64,000 bases of DNA from Chitinophagaceae bacterium (GCA_016710745.1 JADJVB010000010.1:372001-436000), one strand, 5' to 3'. Positions 1 through 8,642 are shown, numbered from the stretch's first letter. Notes: a model not told the origin generated them from the sequence alone. Program-made: numbers and translations.

Positions 1-387
1 CTGTTTTATTTGAATAATATCTCCGATATTGAAATATTGGGGTTCCTGTTCCTCATTGCTGTTGCTAACTGCAACTCCGGCTGTTCCGCCAATCAGTTTC
101 CAAATCTCGGCCCGCCGGTGATGATACTGCCAACTCAGTCTTTTTTCCGGAGCCACAACTAATATTTTGGGGCTTAGTTTACCCGAAATACTTAACGCCT
201 CTTGTGTAAGATGTGGAAAATACAATTCTATAAATTTGGGTGCGTCTGATTCTTCGATCACAAAAAAACCACCCCAGGGACGGGTATTATCCTGTTTGCT
301 AATTTTTAAATGGTGGTGGTGCAGGTATTCGGCTATATGCTCAAATATTAATTCTCTGGGTATTTCCGCTTTAAAATTCAGACTCAT
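1..387 (-). CDS. Cupin / type II mannose-6-phosphate isomerase-like protein (3' end outside window)
   Basis: The first 129 codons are present, starting at an ATG and running off the left edge. The protein has RPWGGFFVIE near residue 36, then KLSPKILVVAPEKRLSWQYHHRRAEIW and GGTAGVAV. This order (RPWG, ls.q.h.hRaE.W, G.a.v) is the cupin fold of sugar-phosphate isomerase and phosphomannose-isomerase-like proteins. It would bind a metal through the His-rich strand and act in the cytoplasm. The sugar substrate cannot be told from the sequence. The start lies 10 bases after the stop of mnmG on the same strand, so the two are probably cotranscribed. Confidence 0.7.
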   Translation of the reverse strand, partial: MSLNFKAEIPRELIFEHIAEYLHHHHLKISKQDNTRPWGGFFVIEESDAPKFIELYFPHLTQEALSISGKLSPKILVVAPEKRLSWQYHHRRAEIWKLIGGTAGVAVSNSNEEQEPQYFNIGDIIQIKQ

Positions 388-397
388 AAAATTTGTT

Positions 398-2266
398 TTA
401 TCGTCCCATAAAAACCATTAAAATTTGTACGTCACTGGGGTTAACACCCGAAATACGGGAAGCCTGTCCCAATGTTCGGGGTTTGATTTTTGTGAATTTT
501 TGACGGGCTTCATTGCTCAACGAAACCAGTTTTTCGTAATTGAAATTATCCGGAATGATCAGGTCTTCAAGCTGACTCATTTTGGTTACCAGCTCTTTTT
601 CCTTTTCAATATAGGTATCGTATTTGATCTGTATTTCTGCCTGTTCCAGCGTTTCTGAATCAAAGCCGGCAAGCGACTCTTTAACTTTTGGAATTTGGTT
701 TATCATTTCCTTCAGGGAAACCATGGGCCTCAGCAACACCTGGGTGGCCTTCTGCTTGTTTAATAACGTTGATGATTGTACGCTTTCTAAAAAAGCGGCT
801 GTTTCTTCAGTATCGAGGGTTAACGCTGCCAGCATTTTTTTTACAGTAGCCACATTTTCCCGTTTGGCTTTAACCTTATCCATTCTCTCCCGGGATGCTA
901 AACCAAGGCGGTAACTTTTTTCGGTTAGTCGCAGGTCCGCATTGTCTTGCCGCAACAGTGTTCGGAACTCCGCCCGGCTGGTAAACATGCGATAGGGCTC
1001 GTCGGTACCCTTATTGATCAGGTCGTCGATCAACACACCAATATACGCTTCACTTCTTTTCAAAACGACCGGTTGCAGCTCCCTGGTTTTTTGGTGTGCA
1101 TTAATACCGGCCATTAAACCCTGGCAGGCGGCTTCCTCGTAACCGGTGGTTCCATTTATTTGTCCGGCAAAGAACAAATTATTGATCAGCTTGGTTTCCA
1201 GGCTGAATTTTAGTTGAGTTGGAGGAAAGAAATCGTACTCGATCGCATAACCCGGCCTAAACATTTTGCAATTTTCAAATCCCGGCACCATCCTAAGTGC
1301 TTGATACTGAACGCTTTCAGGTAATGAGGTCGAAAATCCATTGACATAAATCTCAATGGTATTATTTCCTTCGGGTTCAACAAATAACTGGTGCCTGTCT
1401 CTCTGTGCAAAGCGGCTGATCTTGTCTTCAATACTGGGACAATACCTTGGCCCGGTTCCCTGGATGCGTCCCTGGTACATCGGACTCTGTTCAAAACCTG
1501 TTTTCAGCAGTTCATGAACTTTATCATTGGTATAGGTGATCCAGCAACTTTTCTGCTGCCCGGTCTTTATCTTATCAATAGGTAAATAACTGAATCCTAC
1601 AATTTCATCATCCCCCTTCTGCTCTTCCATTTTTGAGTAGTCCAGGCTTCGGCCATCTATTCGGGGGGGTGTGCCGGTTTTGAGCCTGTCTGTTTCAAAG
1701 CCCAGGGAAACCAACTGTTCTGTAATACCTGTTGAGGATTTTTCGGCCATCCTGCCTCCGCCGAAGTTTTTCTCTCCTATATGAATAACGCCGTTTAAAA
1801 AGGTTCCGTTCGTTAAAACCACGGCTTTCGATTTGATCTCGTGCCCCAATCTGGTACTTACCCCGGTAACCTGGCCATCTTTTACGAGGATTCCCTGAAC
1901 CGTATCCTGGTAAAAATCAACATTTGGGGTTTGCTCCAGCATTTCCCTCCAGGTAGCGGCAAATAACATTCTGTCACTTTGTACCCTCGGACTCCACATC
2001 GCCGGGCCTTTCGACCGGTTCAACATCCTGAATTGAATCATGGTTTTATCAGTAACAATCCCACTATAACCACCCATGGCGTCTATTTCTCTCACAATTT
2101 GACCCTTGGCGATACCGCCCATGGCCGGATTACAGCTCATTTGGGCGATGGTTTGCAAATTCATAGTAACCAGCAAAACCTTACTGCCCAGGTTTGCCGC
2201 AGCGGCAGCGGCTTCACAACCCGCATGGCCGGCGCCAACCACTATTATATCGTATTCTTGAAACAT
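398..2266 (-). CDS. mnmG: tRNA uridine-5-carboxymethylaminomethyl(34) synthesis enzyme MnmG
   Basis: This is a 622-residue FAD protein of the GidA/MnmG family. With MnmE it installs the cmnm5 group on U34 of tRNAs reading split codon boxes. The N-terminus has the dinucleotide-binding motif VVGAGHAGCEAA. Family signatures include SCNPAMGGIAKGQIVREIDAMGG, RMLNRSKGPAMWSPR and GQINGTTGYEEAACQGLMAGINA. The C-terminal helical domain ends in LGQASRISGVNPSDVQILMVFMG, the MnmE- and tRNA-binding tail. I chose the ATG at 2266 over an upstream in-frame TTG because it directly begins the FAD motif and follows a TACCTTTG promoter-like box by 6 bases. Length is normal for the family. Confidence 0.97.
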   Translation of the reverse strand: MFQEYDIIVVGAGHAGCEAAAAAANLGSKVLLVTMNLQTIAQMSCNPAMGGIAKGQIVREIDAMGGYSGIVTDKTMIQFRMLNRSKGPAMWSPRVQSDRMLFAATWREMLEQTPNVDFYQDTVQGILVKDGQVTGVSTRLGHEIKSKAVVLTNGTFLNGVIHIGEKNFGGGRMAEKSSTGITEQLVSLGFETDRLKTGTPPRIDGRSLDYSKMEEQKGDDEIVGFSYLPIDKIKTGQQKSCWITYTNDKVHELLKTGFEQSPMYQGRIQGTGPRYCPSIEDKISRFAQRDRHQLFVEPEGNNTIEIYVNGFSTSLPESVQYQALRMVPGFENCKMFRPGYAIEYDFFPPTQLKFSLETKLINNLFFAGQINGTTGYEEAACQGLMAGINAHQKTRELQPVVLKRSEAYIGVLIDDLINKGTDEPYRMFTSRAEFRTLLRQDNADLRLTEKSYRLGLASRERMDKVKAKRENVATVKKMLAALTLDTEETAAFLESVQSSTLLNKQKATQVLLRPMVSLKEMINQIPKVKESLAGFDSETLEQAEIQIKYDTYIEKEKELVTKMSQLEDLIIPDNFNYEKLVSLSNEARQKFTKIKPRTLGQASRISGVNPSDVQILMVFMGR

Positions 2267-2272
2267 TGTTCG

Positions 2273-2280
2273 CAAAGGTA
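2273..2280 (-). promoter_or_regulatory. Bacteroidota -7 box upstream of mnmG
   Basis: The minus strand reads TACCTTTG, matching the Bacteroidota -7 consensus TAnnTTTG. It ends 6 bases before the mnmG ATG, so a transcript starting at the usual distance would be almost leaderless. No clear -33 TTTG is visible. Confidence 0.4.
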
Positions 2281-2296
2281 GTTTAGTATGTATTCA

Positions 2297-2905
2297 TTAT
2301 CCCCCATACTTGCGGAGTATTTCTTTCTCTGCAAGTATGCTTTTGAAAGTTAGCCCATCGTTTAGGCGCTGGAAATCGTTTTTATTTAAACTGGCTATCT
2401 GTTCAAAATAATCCCGGTTTTTAAGGATAAAAGCTTCCAATTCCCGGTTGTTTTCGATACTGGCCACTTCAATGGTCTTAATTTTATCCAGCATTTTTAA
2501 ACAAAATGGGTATTTTGTCTTTTCAAACAGGTCCTCGAAATAGTTTCTTACCCCCATTACGTCGATCCTGTTTCCCCTTGTTTTACTATAATCAACCGAT
2601 TCTACCCTGATATTTATGAAATTCCAGCAAAGCTGCAGGTCTTCTTCTTTTGAGAAATCAAAGTAGGCTACGGGAACAATATGGTCGAACTGCCATTGCT
2701 CAGCAAAATTACCCCAACTAAGCCCGTCTTTAAATTGAAGTGATATCCATTCTCTAAAGAATTCGATATCAAGACCAAAGTACTTAGCGTAGGCCCCACT
2801 GGGCTTCTTCTCCAAAACATAGCGCCTTAACGCTATTTGCCACTTGCGCTTTTCTCTTTTCTTTAGTAAAGACTCAGGGGTTTCAATGTTTTTGGGATCA
2901 GGCAT
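2297..2905 (-). CDS. HNH-endonuclease-like protein
   Basis: This is a 202-residue protein. Its central segment, WQFDHIVPVAYFDFSKEEDL followed by QLCWNFINIRV, matches the HNH pattern (D-H-I-x-P, a spacer with L, then N-x-x-N/H with a nearby W-N). The N-terminal half is Lys/Arg-rich (KKREKRKW), which fits nucleic-acid binding. A bare HNH protein could be a nicking or homing-type nuclease or a non-catalytic relative, and no intein, intron or phage genes lie nearby. I prefer the ATG at 2905: a TATATTTG promoter box sits 13 bases upstream, while the alternative GTG at 2935 is buried in a perfect palindrome. Family assignment is moderately sure, biological role unknown. Confidence 0.6.
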   Translation of the reverse strand: MPDPKNIETPESLLKKREKRKWQIALRRYVLEKKPSGAYAKYFGLDIEFFREWISLQFKDGLSWGNFAEQWQFDHIVPVAYFDFSKEEDLQLCWNFINIRVESVDYSKTRGNRIDVMGVRNYFEDLFEKTKYPFCLKMLDKIKTIEVASIENNRELEAFILKNRDYFEQIASLNKNDFQRLNDGLTFKSILAEKEILRKYGG

Positions 2906-2918
2906 CACTGTTTTTGTA

Positions 2919-2926
2919 CAAATATA
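2919..2926 (-). promoter_or_regulatory. Bacteroidota -7 box for the HNH gene
   Basis: The minus strand reads TATATTTG, a full TAnnTTTG match, 13 bases before the ATG at 2905. The -33 position would fall inside the adjacent palindrome (2929-2973). Confidence 0.45.
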
Positions 2927-2928
2927 GC

Positions 2929-2973
2929 GTTTCACGGCGAACAGTTCCCCTGGGGAACTGTTCGCCGTGAAAC
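2929..2973. repeat. 45-bp perfect palindrome (22-bp arms, 1-base centre)
   Basis: Left arm 2929-2950 and right arm 2952-2973 are exact reverse complements around a single T at 2951. The element begins 7 bases after the ybeY stop and covers the -33 region of the HNH gene promoter. No U-run follows on either strand, so it is not a standard intrinsic terminator. It could be an operator, a cruciform site or a dispersed palindromic repeat. Confidence 0.9.
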
Positions 2974-2979
2974 AGGCAA

Positions 2980-3405
2980 TTACTTAAAATACAACTCTAG
3001 GTACCTGTTTTCGGCAGATCTCATCTTCTTTTTATCTGTTTTAATCTTGTCCTTATACCCGCAAAGGTGTAGAGCTCCATGAAAAATCACCCGGTGGAGC
3101 TCCTCTGTTACAGAAATAGCTTCTGTTTTAGCATTTTCTCTGATCCGGTCAACACTCAGGTAAACCTCTCCTACAGTTGGTTCCGATTTAGCACCCATGT
3201 CAAATGTGATTACATCGGTATAAAAATCGTGCTCAAGGAATTCCTTGTTGATGGTAAGCAGATACTCATCCGAACAAAAAATATATGAGAGCGTTTCCAG
3301 CGCCCGTTTCTCTTTCCTGAACATGTTTTCGATAAACAACTTGAGTTTTTTCCGTTCTTTAAGAGCGGGGCGCCTGTCGTGAAAGTAAAATTGTATTTTC
3401 TGCAT
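2980..3405 (-). CDS. ybeY: Endoribonuclease YbeY
   Basis: A 141-residue metal-dependent endoribonuclease involved in 16S rRNA 3'-end maturation and ribosome quality control. The hallmark is FHGALHLCGYKDK near residues 108-120, the Bacteroidota version of the HGxLHLxGYDH zinc-binding motif. TDVITFDMG upstream is the conserved strand-helix segment. The ATG at 3405 gives MQKIQFYFHDRRP; an upstream TTG would add 11 residues that do not look conserved. The gene is divergent from the feoA-like gene, and its stop is followed directly by a long palindrome. Confidence 0.93.
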   Translation of the reverse strand: MQKIQFYFHDRRPALKERKKLKLFIENMFRKEKRALETLSYIFCSDEYLLTINKEFLEHDFYTDVITFDMGAKSEPTVGEVYLSVDRIRENAKTEAISVTEELHRVIFHGALHLCGYKDKIKTDKKKMRSAENRYLELYFK

Positions 3406-3449
3406 GCCTTTATTTCTAATATCGAAATTAGATAACAATATTGATTTGA

Positions 3450-3457
3450 TACATTTG
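3450..3457 (+). promoter_or_regulatory. Bacteroidota -7 box upstream of the feoA-like gene
   Basis: TACATTTG matches TAnnTTTG, 33 bases before the ATG at 3491, giving a short 5' leader. Confidence 0.4.
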
Positions 3458-3490
3458 CACTCAATATAAGTTTAATTGAAAAGGATATAC

Positions 3491-3724
3491 ATGAAGAAAC
3501 GATTGTCGGAAATGAAAGTTGGGCATAATGCGGTTATCACAGCGTTTGAAAATGATGATATCTTTTTAAAACTGATGGAAATGGGCTGTATTCCGGGAGA
3601 GATAGTAAAAGTAGACCAGATCGCCCCGCTTGGTGATCCGATATCAATATCTGTAGCCGGTTATCATTTAAGCCTTAGAATTGATGAAGCTGAAATGATC
3701 TGGGTAGAAGAAATGCCTGGCTAA
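3491..3724 (+). CDS. feoA: FeoA-domain protein
   Basis: A 77-residue SH3-like FeoA-domain protein. Visible features are LKLMEMGCIPGEIVKVDQIAPLGDP followed by ISVAGYHLSLRIDEAEMIWVEE, which matches FeoA (LxxMGhxPGxxVxv, then GDPhxhxvxgxxhsLRxxEA). FeoA normally helps the ferrous iron permease FeoB at the inner membrane. No feoB lies beside it here: the next gene, 40 bases downstream, is nadD. It may therefore work with a FeoB encoded elsewhere or have a separate role. Start chosen at ATG 3491 rather than the TTG at 3476. Confidence 0.85.
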   Translation: MKKRLSEMKVGHNAVITAFENDDIFLKLMEMGCIPGEIVKVDQIAPLGDPISISVAGYHLSLRIDEAEMIWVEEMPG

Positions 3725-3764
3725 ACCCGTTCAACCCGATACTTAACACTGATATGTACATCAC

Positions 3765-4337
3765 ATGAAAATCGGACTATACTTTGGCTCTTTTAATCCT
3801 GTCCATATTGGTCACCTGATCATTGCCAATCATGCTGTAAACGAAACTGACCTGAACCAGGTATGGTTTGTTGTGTCGCCCCAAAACCCTTTCAAGCAAT
3901 CGGCCTCTTTATTAAACGAATACCATCGGTTACACCTGATCAAGTCGGCCATTGATGGCGAAAATAATTTACGCGCCAGCAGCGTAGAGTTTAACCTGCC
4001 AAAACCATCTTATACCGTGGATACCCTGGTTTATTTAAAGGAAAAATATCCCGAACACGAGTTTGCGATACTGATGGGAAGTGATGGTTTTCAAAACCTG
4101 AACAAATGGAAAAATTTTGAAGTGATTGTGAAAAACTACCCGATCTATATTTACAGAAGGCCGGGTTACGACGTAGCCGAAACCTTCGGAGCTGATGTAC
4201 AGGTGCTGGACGCGCCTTTGCTGGAAATTTCGTCTACTCATATACGTGAGTTAATAAAAGACAAAAAAAGTATCCGTTTCCTGGTACCGGATGTTGTTAA
4301 GGAAGAAATAGAAATTGGTGGCTATTACCGAAACTGA
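3765..4337 (+). CDS. nadD: Nicotinate-nucleotide adenylyltransferase
   Basis: A 190-residue nucleotidyltransferase that adenylylates nicotinate mononucleotide to deamido-NAD. The N-terminal GLYFGSFNPVHIGHLIIA contains the GSFxPxHxGH motif. The C-terminal LEISSTHIREL carries the (S/T)xxxIR nucleotide-binding motif. FAILMGSDGFQNLNKWKN is the typical NadD middle signature. NadA is encoded 3.3 kb away on the other strand, so two NAD biosynthesis steps lie in this region. The TGA stop abuts the opposing stop of chrA with no gap. Confidence 0.95.
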   Translation: MKIGLYFGSFNPVHIGHLIIANHAVNETDLNQVWFVVSPQNPFKQSASLLNEYHRLHLIKSAIDGENNLRASSVEFNLPKPSYTVDTLVYLKEKYPEHEFAILMGSDGFQNLNKWKNFEVIVKNYPIYIYRRPGYDVAETFGADVQVLDAPLLEISSTHIRELIKDKKSIRFLVPDVVKEEIEIGGYYRN

Positions 4338-5591
4338 TCAAAAAACAAACCCGATCAGTAAACAAAACAAAACGATAAATGGCGGCGGCATTTTAGAATA
4401 CTGTAACACCAAAAAGGTTCCAAGAATGACGGTCATATTTACTAAGCTGGTTGTGCTTACCGACATGATAGAAATATCCTTCAACAAATACAGCGTTGCC
4501 GCAATCATGATACCTACAACGGCGGCATTGATCCCCTCAAGCGACCTGAAAACGACGACATATTTTTTTAAATACTGCCACACCGGAAAGAAGAAAAGCA
4601 CCAGTAACGCGCTGGGAAGAAATATGGCAATAGAACCTATTATACAGCCCAGAAGCTGAACCCTTGGCCCCTCATTTTTTAAGGCAATACCTCCCATAAA
4701 CGATGCTATTGAAAAAACCGGACCCGGTATGGCCCGCACCATTCCTGCCCCGGTTAACAGTTCCTCCCGTTCAATCGTAATAATGTCGGGGTTTTTTTCC
4801 ATCACTTTCTTCGATGTTGGCCTGGCCACATACTGATCTAACATAAGCGGAATTAAAACATCTCCGCCGCCAAAAACAAAAGACCCGAAACGGTAAAAGT
4901 TTTCAAACAGGTTATAAGTTTTCTTGTTCTCCCAGTTTTGCTTACGGGCGGTTTCACTTAAAATACCGGCAACTGCAAAAACCAAGACAAACACCCAAAT
5001 ATTGGTCCAGCGTATGTGCTTCGGTTTTACCACTTCTTTTTCCGGGATCCTGCTGTCGCTGAAATTGGTTGCTATACCTCCCAAAATAATCATGACCGGA
5101 ATTACCCAGGGCGTTTTAAAAAGAAAATAAGTGCCTAATAAAGCTACCATCATGATCACCCGGGTTATTACATTTTTTATACTAACCTGGTAAGCCTTAA
5201 ATGCAGCATAAGCCAAAAAACCAATCGCCATGGGTTGTATAAACTGAAATAATCCCGTTTCAATTTTATTTTCGCCAATATCGCTGACAATAAAAGAAAG
5301 CGCGCCCATTAAAACACAGGCAGGAAAAATCCAGATAAGCAGCGTTAATACGGCTAATTTTACTCCTCCTCTTTTAAAGCCAATTAAAGTAAGGGTTTGT
5401 GTAGAAGAAGCACCCGGTAAAAGCTGGCAAAAAGAAATATACTCCATCAACTCCTCTTTTGTCAGGTCTTTCCGTTTATCAACAAATGTTTTTAAAACCA
5501 TACCCACGTGGCCCTGTGGCCCACCAAAGGCCGAAATGCTGTGCAGAAACACAGCTTTTAAAAATGGAATATGCCTGAGCAGTTTTGTCAA
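4338..5591 (-). CDS. chrA: Chromate transporter ChrA, long-chain type
   Basis: A 417-residue multi-helix membrane protein of the CHR superfamily, with two homologous halves. The N-terminal half has SAFGGPQGHVGM and LLPGASSTQ, and the C-terminal half has FGSFVFGGGDVLIPLM and GMVRAIPGPVFS. These are the FGGPxxH and FGGGxxxxPL signatures. The family exports chromate at the inner membrane; whether chromate is the substrate here is inferred. The only start before the conserved FGGP motif is a TTG 9 bases after the oxygenase stop, so the two genes are likely cotranscribed. The stop abuts that of nadD. Confidence 0.9.
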   Translation of the reverse strand: MTKLLRHIPFLKAVFLHSISAFGGPQGHVGMVLKTFVDKRKDLTKEELMEYISFCQLLPGASSTQTLTLIGFKRGGVKLAVLTLLIWIFPACVLMGALSFIVSDIGENKIETGLFQFIQPMAIGFLAYAAFKAYQVSIKNVITRVIMMVALLGTYFLFKTPWVIPVMIILGGIATNFSDSRIPEKEVVKPKHIRWTNIWVFVLVFAVAGILSETARKQNWENKKTYNLFENFYRFGSFVFGGGDVLIPLMLDQYVARPTSKKVMEKNPDIITIEREELLTGAGMVRAIPGPVFSIASFMGGIALKNEGPRVQLLGCIIGSIAIFLPSALLVLFFFPVWQYLKKYVVVFRSLEGINAAVVGIMIAATLYLLKDISIMSVSTTSLVNMTVILGTFLVLQYSKMPPPFIVLFCLLIGFVF

Positions 5592-5600
5592 AGCAAGATT

Positions 5601-6542
5601 TTATTTTTTTAACCCGATCTCCCTCAGCCTTTCATCCAGGTATTCACCGGCAGTAATATCCTCATACAACTTAGGGTGATCTGAATCTACACAGTTTTCC
5701 AAACATCGTAAACTCATGGATGCTTTAGGGTGCAGGAAAAACGGAATGGAGAACCTGGAGGTATGCCAGAATTCGCGGGATGGATTTACTACCCGGTGCG
5801 TGGTACTGCAAAGTTTATTGTTAGTAAGCCGTTGCAACATGTCACCAACATTAACAACAATTTGCTCCGGCAACGAAGTAACCGGAACCCAGGCTGCCTG
5901 TTTTGACAGGATCTCCAATCCATCGGCAGAAGCACCCACTAATAAAGTGATTAGGTTTATATCCTCATGCTGCTCGGCACGTATAGCGCTAACGGGCTCT
6001 GTGGTAATCGGAGGGTAATGTATCGAACGCAGGATCGAATTACCATTGTACACATACTGGTCAAAATAATCTTCTTCCAAACCTAAATAAAGGGCAATCG
6101 CCTGTAATAACGCTGTGCCCGAATTTTCGAAAGCCCGGTACGCTTCAGCCAGAGTACTGTCGAAACCCGTAATTTCCTTAACCGAAACATTATCAATATA
6201 AACCTCTTCACTAAAATTATCCCTGGCCGTTTGCCCGTACTGAAAAAATTCTTTTAAATCGGGAGCCTCGCTACCTTTGGCGTGCTCTTTACCAAAACTG
6301 GTATAGCCTCGCTGGCCAGCCAGCCCTTTGATCTCATATTCCTTTTTCTGTTCAAGTGGAAGTGAAAAAAACTGCTGAACATACTGGTATAGGTCTGCGA
6401 TCAGTTTATTATCAATTCCATGGTTTTTTACAGCCACAAAACCGATGTCCTCATAAGCCCTTCCCAAATTCTGCACAAAATCATTTTTCCTGACTTTGTC
6501 TCCGGATAAAAAATCACCTAGATCAACTGATGGGATTGACAT
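5601..6542 (-). CDS. 2-oxoglutarate/Fe(II)-dependent oxygenase, isopenicillin N synthase-like
   Basis: A 313-residue non-haem iron oxygenase. The N-terminal non-haem dioxygenase domain starts IPSVDLGDFLSGD and contains GFVAVKNHGI. The C-terminal jelly-roll has the facial triad: His and Asp in AEQHEDINLITLL and His in LCSTTHRVVNP, followed by TSRFSIPFF with the Arg-x-Ser that binds the 2-oxoglutarate carboxylate. Members include ethylene-forming-like, gibberellin-oxidase-like and IPNS enzymes; the substrate cannot be assigned. It is upstream of chrA with a 9-base gap. Length is typical. Confidence 0.88.
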   Translation of the reverse strand: MSIPSVDLGDFLSGDKVRKNDFVQNLGRAYEDIGFVAVKNHGIDNKLIADLYQYVQQFFSLPLEQKKEYEIKGLAGQRGYTSFGKEHAKGSEAPDLKEFFQYGQTARDNFSEEVYIDNVSVKEITGFDSTLAEAYRAFENSGTALLQAIALYLGLEEDYFDQYVYNGNSILRSIHYPPITTEPVSAIRAEQHEDINLITLLVGASADGLEILSKQAAWVPVTSLPEQIVVNVGDMLQRLTNNKLCSTTHRVVNPSREFWHTSRFSIPFFLHPKASMSLRCLENCVDSDHPKLYEDITAGEYLDERLREIGLKK

Positions 6543-6581
6543 AAAAAACTATCTTTAATTTAAACGAATGTAGTTTTGATT

Positions 6582-7634
6582 ATGAAAAAATACAAAATAT
6601 CTTTCTTGCTGAACCTATTATTATTTTTTTGTGCAATAATAATACCTGGGTCCTGCACAAAAAAAAACTTCTCACAACAATCATCCTATCAGTTTAGATC
6701 AGCTAATAATATTCCGGATTACAGCAACCTGAATTATTGGGCGGCACATCCCTGGAAACAAGATCCAAGTGATAGTTTACCGGATATTTTACAACAAAAT
6801 TATAAACCGGATAGCCTGGCTGACGTTTTTTTTATACATCCAACCACGTTAACCGACTATACTGATCAACGCTGGAATGCTACAATTGATGATGCCGACA
6901 TCAATGCTAAAACAGATTATTCGGCGATACTCTACCAGGCCAGTGCTTTCAACGAAAAATGCCGCGTGTTTGCACCACGTTACCGGCAGGCACATATACG
7001 CTCTTTTTTTACCAGCGATCCGGAAACGGAAAAAGCTTTTGAAATAGCCTACCAGGATGTAAAAACTGCTTTTGAATATTACCTGAAAAACTACAATAAC
7101 AATAAACCGATCATTATTGCTTCCCATAGCCAGGGAACCAAACATGCCGGCCGCTTACTGAAAGAATTTTTTGAAAACAAACCATTGCAAAAGCAATTGG
7201 TTTGTGCTTATATCGTTGGTATGCCTGTACCCGACGATTATTTTACTATACTAAAACCCTGCACCGATTCTTTAGCCACCGGGTGTTTTGTATCCTGGCG
7301 CACATTTAAAAATAATTCAGCAGATCTGGATTTTGTCGCCGCAGAAAAATTTACATCCATTGTGGTTAATCCGCTCACCTGGACTCAAAGTACAGACTTT
7401 GTACCAGCAAGTTTCAATACAGGAGCTGTGCTTAAAAATTTCAGTAAAATTGTGCCGCACGCCGTAAGTGCTCAAATTCATAATAATATTTTATGGAGCA
7501 GCAAACCTAATGTCCCGGGAAAGATTTTTTATACCCAGAAAAATTATCATGTTGGCGACATTAATCTTTTTTACATGAATATCAGAGAAAATGTTACCGC
7601 ACGCGTAAATTCTTTTATAAAAAACAACCGATAA
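6582..7634 (+). CDS. DUF3089 alpha/beta-hydrolase-like lipoprotein
   Basis: A 350-residue protein with a lipoprotein signal peptide (hydrophobic stretch ending IIPGSC, Cys near residue 25), so it is probably membrane-anchored. DUF3089 marks are FFIHPTTLTD, WNATIDDADINAKTDYSAILYQASAFN and FAPRYRQAHIRSFF. PIIIASHSQGTKHAGRLL contains an S-x-S-x-G nucleophile elbow typical of alpha/beta hydrolases. Substrate unknown. I chose the ATG at 6582, the second codon after an in-frame TTG, because it starts the charged n-region MKKYK. The gene is convergent with nadA, 3 bases apart. Confidence 0.85.
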   Translation: MKKYKISFLLNLLLFFCAIIIPGSCTKKNFSQQSSYQFRSANNIPDYSNLNYWAAHPWKQDPSDSLPDILQQNYKPDSLADVFFIHPTTLTDYTDQRWNATIDDADINAKTDYSAILYQASAFNEKCRVFAPRYRQAHIRSFFTSDPETEKAFEIAYQDVKTAFEYYLKNYNNNKPIIIASHSQGTKHAGRLLKEFFENKPLQKQLVCAYIVGMPVPDDYFTILKPCTDSLATGCFVSWRTFKNNSADLDFVAAEKFTSIVVNPLTWTQSTDFVPASFNTGAVLKNFSKIVPHAVSAQIHNNILWSSKPNVPGKIFYTQKNYHVGDINLFYMNIRENVTARVNSFIKNNR

Positions 7635-7637
7635 TAA

Positions 7638-8642
7638 TTAAAGGTTATATAGCGCACTGATCCTCATCATTTCATCTATCGGTTTTTTTGCCGCCAACCT
7701 TAATTCCTCATCCATCATAATTTCGGGCATTTCATATTTAAGACAGAGGTATAACTTTTCCAACGTGTTTAATTTCATATGCGGGCAGTCATTGCAGGCA
7801 CAGTTGTTATTTGGCGGGGCCGGGATAAATGTTTTATCCGGACTTTGTTTATGCATCTGGTGCAGTATACCTGTTTCTGTTGCTACAATAAAAGAGGTTG
7901 CCGGATCATTTTTACTAAAATTAAGTAAACCGGTTGTGCTCCCAATAAAATCGGCAATATTCAAAACAGCATCTTCACATTCCGGATGAGCAATAACTTT
8001 AGCTTCGGGATGCCGGATTTTTAGTTTTGTTATTTTCTCTAAACTAAAAATTTCATGAACCATACAAGCTCCGTTCCATAACACCATATTTCTACCCGTC
8101 TGTTTGTTGATATAAGCACCGAGGTTCTTATCTGGTGCGAAAATGATAGGTTGATCAGCCGGTAAACTTTCAACGATTTTTTGCGCATTGGACGACGTAC
8201 AGATGATATCGCTTAAAGCCTTAATACCCGCAGAACAATTAATATAGGTAATTACCTTATGATCGGGGTGTTTATCCTTAAATAGTTTAAATAAGGCGGG
8301 TGGAGCCGAATCACTCAATGAACAGCCCGCATTAAGATCGGGTAATAAAACCTTTTTTGAAGGATTAAGGATCTTCGCCGTCTCTGCCATAAAATGAACA
8401 CCGGCAAATACGATCATATCCGCATTTGTTTTTTCGGCCTGCTGTGCCAGTCCTAAACTATCGCCAATAAAATCGGCCACATCCTGTATATCTGGCTCCT
8501 GGTAGTAATGCGCCAGAATTATTGCATTTTTCTCTTTTTTTAATAATTCGATCCCGGCAAATAAATCAATCGCGGGATCTATATCAATATCCAAAAAACC
8601 GGTTTTCTCAATTTTCGATTTTGCACTGTTAATATCTGTCAT
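7638..8642 (-). CDS. nadA: Quinolinate synthase NadA
   Basis: A 334-residue [4Fe-4S] enzyme that condenses iminoaspartate with dihydroxyacetone phosphate to quinolinate. Three iron-sulfur cysteines are expected, and candidates lie in VITYINCSAGIKAL, WNGACMVHEIFS and the C-terminal NNNCACNDCPHM. Family signatures are AIILAHYYQEPDIQDVADFIGDSL and FAGVHFMAETAKIL. The following steps (nadB, nadC) are not in the window, but nadD is. A large AT-rich gap lies immediately upstream and should contain its promoter. Confidence 0.96.
   Translation of the reverse strand: MTDINSAKSKIEKTGFLDIDIDPAIDLFAGIELLKKEKNAIILAHYYQEPDIQDVADFIGDSLGLAQQAEKTNADMIVFAGVHFMAETAKILNPSKKVLLPDLNAGCSLSDSAPPALFKLFKDKHPDHKVITYINCSAGIKALSDIICTSSNAQKIVESLPADQPIIFAPDKNLGAYINKQTGRNMVLWNGACMVHEIFSLEKITKLKIRHPEAKVIAHPECEDAVLNIADFIGSTTGLLNFSKNDPATSFIVATETGILHQMHKQSPDKTFIPAPPNNNCACNDCPHMKLNTLEKLYLCLKYEMPEIMMDEELRLAAKKPIDEMMRISALYNL

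Noticed and set aside
167..421. Plus-strand frame of 84 codons at the left edge
   Set aside because: It lies opposite the cupin gene, whose RPWG and HHRRAE motifs support the minus strand.
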